DNA from: Bacteroidota bacterium
Lineage (GTDB): Bacteria; Bacteroidota; Bacteroidia; Chitinophagales; LD1
Length of the DNA stretch: 36,997 bases
NCBI GenBank assembly: GCA_947478005.1
Contig: CANJVG010000021.1
Location: 1-36,997 of the forward strand
Direction of reading: 5' to 3'
In this document: positions 16,438 to 21,333 of the stretch, in pieces
Layout: the number at the start of each line of letters is the position of its first letter
Numbering within the stretch: the stretch's first letter is position 1
Position numbers and translations under genes: made by a program
Notes under the pieces: generated by a model
Told to the model about the DNA's origin: nothing
Seen by the model: only the letters and a program-made list of their open reading frames with translations
Databases searched by the model: none

Positions 16438-18573
16438 TTAGAAGAACTCTGAGCGCTCATCTGTAACCCCTGCCAATTTCTTTTGTACTTCCTGTACTTG
16501 TCCGCCTTTACCTTGTACCTGTTGCTTAGCCTGCATGGTATACATGCTGTAGTCATTTTGTTTAGCCGGTTCGGTTACCGCTACTGTTTGCACTACAAAC
16601 GCACCGCTGTTGCCTTGAATAGGAGCTGATAATTTTCCGGCAGCCGTTGCAAAGGCTGTAGCTGTCACCTTTGGTTCGAACATATTGTTGAAGGCCGGGT
16701 TTACGAAGGTTACCGGAGTGGATTGTCCGGCCGCTTTGCCCAACTTGCCTGCTAACTCATCAATATTCGCGCCTTTAGCATCGTTTATTTTTTTCGCCAG
16801 CAATTCGAATTTTTTCTCTTTCACTACTTCCGGTTTCACGCGATCACGAACCGCATCTACATCCGGCAATCCTACCGCATTTACATTTTCCAACATGGCT
16901 ATAACATGTTTGCCGTTAGTAGTAAACGGAGGAGATACTTCACCCTTTTTAGCTTTGAAAGCCCATTTCACTAACTCGCGTGAAGAGCCTAAACCCTGCA
17001 CGGTGAAATCTTCTGCCTTCAATTGTTCAACCGACTTTACACTCAGCTTTTTAGCAGCTTCTGTAAACTTAGCAGCACTTTGATTTTCGCTGGCAAAGGT
17101 GGTAGCTACACCGTAAATGTTTCTTTCTGTTTCAGGGCTAGGTAGAATTTCTTTACTCAGGTAAGTTATTTGAACACCAGTTTTGGTTGGTTTATCATCT
17201 ATTACCTGAATAATGTGAATGGCATTTTCGCTTTGTACAGGAATGCGATAAAGCTTGCCCTTTTGTGCGTGGAAGAAAATCAAATCATTATAGGCTTTGT
17301 CTTTTTCGCCTTGTTTTATCCAACCCAAGTCGCCACCGCGCATCTTGCTCATCTGGTCATCTGAAAACATAGCGGCTGTTAAACCGAAATCCTTTTTCAA
17401 GGTATCAATCATTTTGAAGATGCTATCCACCAATTTGAATTTAACCTGCGCTGCTTCCTGAGTAGTTACACCCTCAAACGCAATCTTGATATCGCGCACA
17501 CGAACCGAATCGGAAATCATTTTGCGGTCGCTGATTTTTGCCAACTTATAGCTCTTACCATCTACATAAGGACCTACAATTGCTTTCACCGGATATTTGA
17601 AGAATGAATCTTTTACCGAAGCATATAACTTATCTTGTGTGTAGTAAGCTCCGTCAAAGGCTATTTCAGAATACAATTTCACAAACACCGAATCATCAGA
17701 CGCCTTTTCGCCCTTGGCAAACTCTTCGCGTTTTTCTTCTAAATCTTTCACTATGCGCGCTGAATCTCCGGCAGAAGCTACGATATCGAAGGTTACATAT
17801 TGCAGTTTGCGGGTTTCATCTTCTATCTTGAACTTACCTTTGTGTGCACTGATGTAGCTCTTAATATCATCATCGCTCACTTTCACATCCGCATCATTTA
17901 CATCGGTGTAAGGAACCTGTACATATTTAAAATCAACACTACGGCTTTGGTCGTTGAAACTCATTTCGCCCATCCATGATGGCACGTGAAGTCCTTTGGA
18001 AACAAGCGCGTTGTATTTGGCTTGATATTGATTTTGTTTCAACAAGGTTTCGAAACGCATCCACTGTCTGCGCACAGTGCCCGGCTCGGTGCCTTGTGGG
18101 TCCTGGTCTAAGCGCTGAAGGTACAAACGAACTTGTGCCGGGTCAAACTGACCGGTTTGCGGATTTCTAAACTGTTGGTCGTTCTTGATGTACTGCGAAG
18201 CATTTTCGCCTGTAGCCAATTCGTTCAACTCTTCAGACGTTACATTGATGCCCAATGCATCATATAGTTTTTTGAAGATGATATCATTTACCATCTCGTT
18301 CCATGTTTGCGTGCGCATATAGTTGCGTTGGTCATCGGCCACCGGCTGTCCGCGCATCTGCTCCTCCATGTTCTTAATGTTCTCTTCGTATTTCTTGGTG
18401 AAATCGGTGTAAAGGATTTTTTCACCATCTACTTCGCCCACGGTGTCTTTGCGGCCTTTCAACAAACTGCCTTGCGAATTGGTAGCATCCATTACCAGGA
18501 AACCCACAATAGAAAGACCAATTAAAAATATCAGCAAGCCTGAACGCTGACGAATTTTACCTATTACTGCCAT
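16438..18573 (-). CDS. PpiD/SurA-like peptidyl-prolyl isomerase, membrane anchored
   Basis: A 711-aa periplasmic folding factor anchored in the inner membrane by one N-terminal segment (LLIFLIGLSIVGFLVMDA, about residues 13-30), the PpiD layout. Residues about 40-220 form a SurA_N-type chaperone domain (VGEVDGEKILYTDF, WNEMVNDIIFKKLYDALGI). A parvulin-like rotamase domain follows at about 340-460, with MRGGDLGWIKQGEKD and the closing strand AIHIIQVIDD. A second, more divergent parvulin-like segment may lie at about 500-560. It stands alone, convergent with murF, and probably helps fold outer-membrane and secreted proteins, including T9SS clients. The ATG start gives the family's usual short basic N-terminus (MAVIGKIRQRSG). 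Confidence 0.93.
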   Translation of the reverse strand: MAVIGKIRQRSGLLIFLIGLSIVGFLVMDATNSQGSLLKGRKDTVGEVDGEKILYTDFTKKYEENIKNMEEQMRGQPVADDQRNYMRTQTWNEMVNDIIFKKLYDALGINVTSEELNELATGENASQYIKNDQQFRNPQTGQFDPAQVRLYLQRLDQDPQGTEPGTVRRQWMRFETLLKQNQYQAKYNALVSKGLHVPSWMGEMSFNDQSRSVDFKYVQVPYTDVNDADVKVSDDDIKSYISAHKGKFKIEDETRKLQYVTFDIVASAGDSARIVKDLEEKREEFAKGEKASDDSVFVKLYSEIAFDGAYYTQDKLYASVKDSFFKYPVKAIVGPYVDGKSYKLAKISDRKMISDSVRVRDIKIAFEGVTTQEAAQVKFKLVDSIFKMIDTLKKDFGLTAAMFSDDQMSKMRGGDLGWIKQGEKDKAYNDLIFFHAQKGKLYRIPVQSENAIHIIQVIDDKPTKTGVQITYLSKEILPSPETERNIYGVATTFASENQSAAKFTEAAKKLSVKSVEQLKAEDFTVQGLGSSRELVKWAFKAKKGEVSPPFTTNGKHVIAMLENVNAVGLPDVDAVRDRVKPEVVKEKKFELLAKKINDAKGANIDELAGKLGKAAGQSTPVTFVNPAFNNMFEPKVTATAFATAAGKLSAPIQGNSGAFVVQTVAVTEPAKQNDYSMYTMQAKQQVQGKGGQVQEVQKKLAGVTDERSEFF

Positions 18574-18892
18574 TTTACGATTTTAAATTTTTAGATATTA
18601 AACTTTCCCTCTTTTAAAAGGTGGGCAAATAAAGCAGAAAATCCCGAAAGTGGAAAGGGAGCAAAAGCACCATACCCGATAGTGATTTTGCGGGGTTGAA
18701 AGAAGAACCCATCGGACTTGCTTTGGCGCTTGCCGCCCATGGCAAAATACTCCTCTCACCCTCTCACCACAAAACTAATCGCACTCCGCGGGACCTACTC
18801 AGGGCGTTTTGGGATAACACCAAGGCACCGAAAATATTTTTCGAAAAATTCATTTTCTTACTACATTCGTTTTACACAAGACTAATTCTATC
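18574..18892. other. Gene-free interval upstream of the poly-G locus
   Basis: No supportable ORF, tRNA or known RNA was recognised in these 319 bp. The base composition is patchy: AT-rich at both ends and GC-rich between about 18660 and 18830. The interval must hold the promoter of the PpiD-like gene (minus) and the putative promoter at 18837-18869 (plus). The GC-rich middle may belong to the same unit as the poly-G and repeat region that follows. Confidence 0.5.
18837..18869 (+). promoter_or_regulatory. Putative promoter of the poly-G/repeat locus
   Basis: TTTTTCG (18837-18843), an 18-nt spacer and TACATTCG (18862-18869) resemble the Bacteroidota TTTG / TAnnTTTG pair, with C in place of T in each box. 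The predicted start near 18875 is about 18 nt before the ATG at 18893, so a short leader is implied. Confidence 0.4.
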
Positions 18893-19351
18893 ATGAATTT
18901 TTCAACCACATTCTCCTCTTCTTTCAGCACTCCATTGAGCTTGCTTGGCTATGCTCAGGCCAGCTCACCTATTAGGGGGGGGGGGGGGTACGTGTGCTAT
19001 TCGCACACGGAATATAAGTTCATCGGAAGGGCTTCGTGTAAGCGCTCGTTTCACCTACTCAGCTACTTTTCGCAGCACATTTCCCAAACCTTCTTCGGGT
19101 TTGCGGAGCCTAAAAACGCAATTACTGAATCATTCTTCAAGCTTGCTGAACCATCCAGCAAACTTACTGAACCATCCAACAAGCTTACGGAACCGTCCAA
19201 CAAACTTACTGGATCATCCAACAAGCTTACTGGACCATCCAACAAACTTATTGAACCGTCCAGTAAGTCTATGGAATCATTCAATAAGCCTACTGAACCA
19301 TTCAGCAAGCTTACGGAATGGTCCAACAAATCGGCCCGTAGCCCCAAGTAG
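18893..19351 (+). CDS. Repeat-containing ORF with internal G14 tract (doubtful coding)
   Basis: A 152-codon frame that I do not recognise. It opens with a Ser/Thr-rich stretch (MNFSTTFSSSFSTP), crosses a run of 14 G coding for about four glycines after SSPIR, then has a Cys/His/Tyr-rich middle (YVCYSHTEYKF) and ends in about twelve heptads of the pattern KLTEPSN. There is no hydrophobic signal segment or known domain. With 14 G this frame is read; a 13-G allele would put the same start into an overlapping frame that ends at 19430, and a 15-G allele would stop soon after the tract. The repeat is open in several frames including the minus strand, so a non-coding role is a real alternative. The 232-aa gene follows after 59 bp. 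Confidence 0.4.
   Translation: MNFSTTFSSSFSTPLSLLGYAQASSPIRGGGGYVCYSHTEYKFIGRASCKRSFHLLSYFSQHISQTFFGFAEPKNAITESFFKLAEPSSKLTEPSNKLTEPSNKLTGSSNKLTGPSNKLIEPSSKSMESFNKPTEPFSKLTEWSNKSARSPK
18975..18988 (+). repeat. Homopolymeric G14 tract
   Basis: An uninterrupted run of 14 G, the only such tract in the window. Tracts like this slip during replication and are the classic basis of phase variation in other bacteria. Length in the true genome could differ because assemblers handle such runs poorly. Confidence 0.9.
18991..19009 (+). other. Perfect hairpin 2 nt after the G14 tract
   Basis: CGTGTGC (18991-18997), loop TATTC, GCACACG (19003-19009): a 7-bp perfect stem beginning two bases after the G tract. 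It has no U tract, so it is not a normal terminator. A slippery run followed closely by a stem-loop is the arrangement of frameshift signals, though the spacing is short for a ribosomal one. Confidence 0.6.
19139..19327 (+). repeat. 21-bp tandem repeat, nine units plus decayed flanks
   Basis: Nine consecutive 21-bp units begin at 19139, 19160, 19181, 19202, 19223, 19244, 19265, 19286 and 19307, each starting near AA(G/A)CTTACTGAACC. Units 1-6 alternate AAG and AAA starts, hinting at an older 42-bp unit. Degenerate copies extend the same 7-codon phase back to about 19097 and on to about 19348. In the 18893 frame each unit reads roughly KLTEPSN; on the minus strand it reads VSLLDGS. Confidence 0.92.
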
Positions 19352-19410
19352 CTCAAAAATCAGCATAAACTCTTTTAAAAATCAATTATTAACCTCAAAA
19401 ACCAATTACC

Positions 19411-20109
19411 ATGGCAACATTTATTGCTAACGATGATGAAGGATACCATACGCAAGGTATCAACTTTTGCGCCAAAATAGACAACTATACGGTGCTCTTA
19501 AACCTAAACCCGGACGCTGTGAAACAGGTGAAATACGATTTTGCCTGGTTTGGCTACTGCTACAAAGGCATGTTGCTGTTTCGCGAATACGCGCAATCTG
19601 TAACGGCCTTCAAAGACATACAGCGTCACGGATTTCATAACCAACTGTTGGGCGAATTTCCCGCCCCTCCGGTATTAGCCACTGCACCTACCGACCCTAC
19701 ATCGGCCAATGCACAAGGGCGTTTTGCGGCCTTAATTCAGCAAATTGTCAAAAGCAATAATTTTTCAAAAATAATTGCGCAGGATTTGGGCATAGATGCA
19801 CCCGACACTCCGTTCGACCCTCAGGCCGGCAAACCGCTTTTAAAAACAAGCTACAGCAGTGGCGGCCATCCGCATATTATGTGGAAAAAAGGAAAATATC
19901 AGGGCATTGAAATCTGGAAAGATGCCGCAGACGGCAAAGGCTGGCAAAAGCTCGATAAAGATTTCCATCCCGATTTTACGGACAAAAGCCCCCTGCCCGA
20001 AGCCGGCAAAAGCGCGGTGTGGAAATACAAAGCCATCTATATATATCAGGATGAAGTAGTAGGCGATTGGAGCGAAGAAGTAGCAGTGACCGTTCACGGC
20101 AGCGTGTAA
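19411..20109 (+). CDS. Unknown 232-aa protein with probable FnIII-like C-terminal domain
   Basis: Not a family I can name. There is no signal peptide or membrane segment; it begins MATFIANDDEGYHTQGINF. Residues about 20-75 are an aromatic-rich helical region (AWFGYCYKGMLLFREY), and about 80-145 hold a Pro/Ala linker and a helix. The last 80 residues look like a small beta sandwich: GGHPHIMWKKGKYQGIEIW, DGKGWQKL, VWKYKAIYIYQDEVVGDWS, VTVHG. Proteins with this W...G.EIW...DG.GW...VW.YKAIY...WS pattern recur as hypothetical proteins in Bacteroidota and related phyla; the FnIII-like reading is my inference. It follows the poly-G/repeat ORF and ends at its own terminator. Codon use looks native and more GC-rich than the lipoprotein gene after it. 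Confidence 0.85.
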   Translation: MATFIANDDEGYHTQGINFCAKIDNYTVLLNLNPDAVKQVKYDFAWFGYCYKGMLLFREYAQSVTAFKDIQRHGFHNQLLGEFPAPPVLATAPTDPTSANAQGRFAALIQQIVKSNNFSKIIAQDLGIDAPDTPFDPQAGKPLLKTSYSSGGHPHIMWKKGKYQGIEIWKDAADGKGWQKLDKDFHPDFTDKSPLPEAGKSAVWKYKAIYIYQDEVVGDWSEEVAVTVHGSV

Positions 20110-20129
20110 ACAACAAAAAATCAACTCCG

Positions 20130-20166
20130 AAGCCCCGCTTCATTTTGAAGCGGGGTTTCTTTTTTA
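20130..20166 (+). terminator. Rho-independent terminator after the 232-aa gene
   Basis: A 12-bp stem with one G-T pair, AAGCCCCGCTTC against GAAGCGGGGTTT, around an ATTTT loop, followed by a T tract. Strong and closely placed after the stop at 20109. Confidence 0.92.
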
Positions 20167-20226
20167 AAAATAAACAGCGTAAGCCGAAAAGCTGAATCAT
20201 AGAGTAGGCGGAATAAACAATTGAAA

Positions 20227-20883
20227 ATGAAAAAGTTAATCGGACTCGTTTTAGTTACACTTATTACAATGTCTTGCAGCATCGCAGGAACCGTAAGCAT
20301 TAAAATATCATCAGATGCTGATGCACAAATTTTTGTAAATGGTGCTTTAGTTTCTTCTGGCAAAGCGGAAATTAAGGTGTCCAAAAATTCTACTGTTAAT
20401 GTAATTGTAAAAAAGGCGGGGTTTATATCGGCAACTAGAAATTATGTAAACGATGGAGTTATGAAGCTACCTAAAGGTGAATTTATTACCCTTCAGAAGG
20501 ACGCTTCTTATGAAAGCTCCAGTACTACTGATTTAGCAAATCGTGATGTAGATATTAAAACGAATAAGACAGAAGAAGATGCCTGGAAAAAGCTAAGCTC
20601 AATCGTTACGGGCACATTTGATGTTATTGAAGTAACAGATAAAAGCACAGGTTATCTTAGAACTGCATGGGCTGTAAAAAAATTCGGCTCTGTAACTATA
20701 CGGACGCGCCTTGTGATAAAAATGGGTAATGAAAGCCCGCTTTCATATAAAGTGAAAATAATTTCAGAAAGAAGCGAAACTGCAACAAGCGGAAGAGAAG
20801 ATGAAAAATTTGAGATTTGGGATAGGTTGTTGAGAACGTATGATAATGTTATTCCCGAAATGCAAAGCCGGTTAGATAAGTAG
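20227..20883 (+). CDS. Putative lipoprotein with PEGA-like domain
   Basis: A 218-aa secreted protein. The start is set at ATG 20227 rather than the TTG at 20221, giving MKKLIGLVLVTLITMSCS with a possible lipidation Cys at residue 18; the -3 residue is Thr, so the lipobox is weak. Residues about 22-70 (VSIKISSDADAQIFVNG, VIVKKAGF) have the strand-turn pattern of PEGA domains, which are surface-linked beta sandwiches. The remainder, with a W-rich strand TGYLRTAWAVKKFG and TRLVIKMG, is a second alpha/beta domain that I do not recognise. It lies between two terminators, so it is a single-gene unit. Function unknown. Confidence 0.8.
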   Translation: MKKLIGLVLVTLITMSCSIAGTVSIKISSDADAQIFVNGALVSSGKAEIKVSKNSTVNVIVKKAGFISATRNYVNDGVMKLPKGEFITLQKDASYESSSTTDLANRDVDIKTNKTEEDAWKKLSSIVTGTFDVIEVTDKSTGYLRTAWAVKKFGSVTIRTRLVIKMGNESPLSYKVKIISERSETATSGREDEKFEIWDRLLRTYDNVIPEMQSRLDK

Positions 20884-20890
20884 TACCTTT

Positions 20891-20931
20891 CTTCGAAGTC
20901 TTCCGGCTATGCGGGTGACTTCGAAGTTTTT
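20891..20931 (+). terminator. Terminator after the PEGA-like lipoprotein
   Basis: A perfect 10-bp stem, CTTCGAAGTC (20891-20900) with GACTTCGAAG (20917-20926), loop of 16 nt, followed by a T run. It begins 8 bp after the stop codon. Confidence 0.8.
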
Positions 20932-20941
20932 AAATGATATA

Positions 20942-20958
20942 GCAAGTCTGCAACTTGC
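20942..20958 (+). other. Small hairpin before the first GCGCGAAGG terminator
   Basis: GCAAGT (20942-20947), loop CTGCA, ACTTGC (20953-20958): a perfect 6-bp stem, 14 bp upstream of a terminator stem. It may be part of a transcript's 3' end structure. Confidence 0.4.
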
Positions 20959-20972
20959 GGCTGTTAAAGCAC

Positions 20973-21002
20973 AAAGCGCGAAGGAAACCCTTCGCGCTTT
21001 TT
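20973..21002 (+). terminator. Terminator with AAAGCGCGAAGG arm, copy 1
   Basis: AAAGCGCGAAGG (20973-20984), loop AAAC, CCTTCGCGCTTT (20989-21000), then T. The arms are identical to those of the terminator at 21221-21248. No gene lies between it and the lipoprotein's own terminator. Confidence 0.8.
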
Positions 21003-21050
21003 CTCTAGTAGAAGAAGTGAGTTATTTTTAAAAATAGTAAATAGAAACGG

Positions 21051-21185
21051 ATGAAGAATACAGTCCAAAACAGTAAAAAAAAGCAATTCTTAAAGATTTT
21101 CTTCTTTGCATTTTTTGCATCATTAATAATTGGCAAGCTATTGTCTATTTACGTTTGGCCTTTGGTCGATCAATATTTTAAATAG
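21051..21185 (+). CDS. Small single-span membrane peptide, 44 aa
   Basis: An ATG at 21051 opens a 44-codon frame ending in TAG at 21183-21185. The product has a basic polar start (MKNTVQNSKKKQ), one strong hydrophobic helix (FLKIFFFAFFASLIIGKLL, about residues 13-31) and a short polar tail (YVWPLVDQYFK), so a small inner-membrane protein is likely. It is isolated between two terminators that share the same arms. No homologue is recognised. The coherent positive-then-hydrophobic layout favours a real gene over chance. Confidence 0.6.
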   Translation: MKNTVQNSKKKQFLKIFFFAFFASLIIGKLLSIYVWPLVDQYFK

Positions 21186-21196
21186 TCTTGCTTTTA

Positions 21197-21212
21197 TTGG
21201 TCGCCTGACCAA
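21197..21212 (+). other. Small hairpin before the second GCGCGAAGG terminator
   Basis: TTGGTC (21197-21202), loop GCCT, GACCAA (21207-21212): perfect 6-bp stem, 8 bp before the terminator stem. Copy 1 also has a 6-bp hairpin in front of it, so the hairpin-plus-terminator arrangement occurs twice. Confidence 0.45.
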
Positions 21213-21218
21213 CAAACC

Positions 21219-21253
21219 AAAAAGCGCGAAGGAAATCCTTCGCGCTTTTTTTT
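21219..21253 (+). terminator. Terminator with AAAGCGCGAAGG arm, copy 2
   Basis: AAAGCGCGAAGG (21221-21232), loop AAAT, CCTTCGCGCTTT (21237-21248), then more T. It differs from copy 1 by one loop base and ends the 44-aa peptide transcript. Confidence 0.88.
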
Positions 21254-21333
21254 ATGCACAACCCTCAGGCCATCCACAACAATTTCCCCTCGCCAATTGT
21301 TGGTCAATTGCCAATCCCTTCTAAATTTACAAA

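Noticed and set aside
18975-18988. G14 as part of a G-quadruplex
   Set aside because: A single uninterrupted run could fold that way in a test tube, but there are no separate G blocks with loops, and slippage is the simpler reading.
19063-19356. 97-codon minus-strand frame through the 21-bp repeat
   Set aside because: It has no signal peptide or promoter, and its openness follows from the repeat unit lacking stops; kept only as part of the repeat finding.
21300-21329. TTG, 19 nt, TAAATTTA as promoter of the hydrolase gene
   Set aside because: The predicted start falls on the ATG itself, implying a leaderless transcript; the last base of the second box also mismatches.
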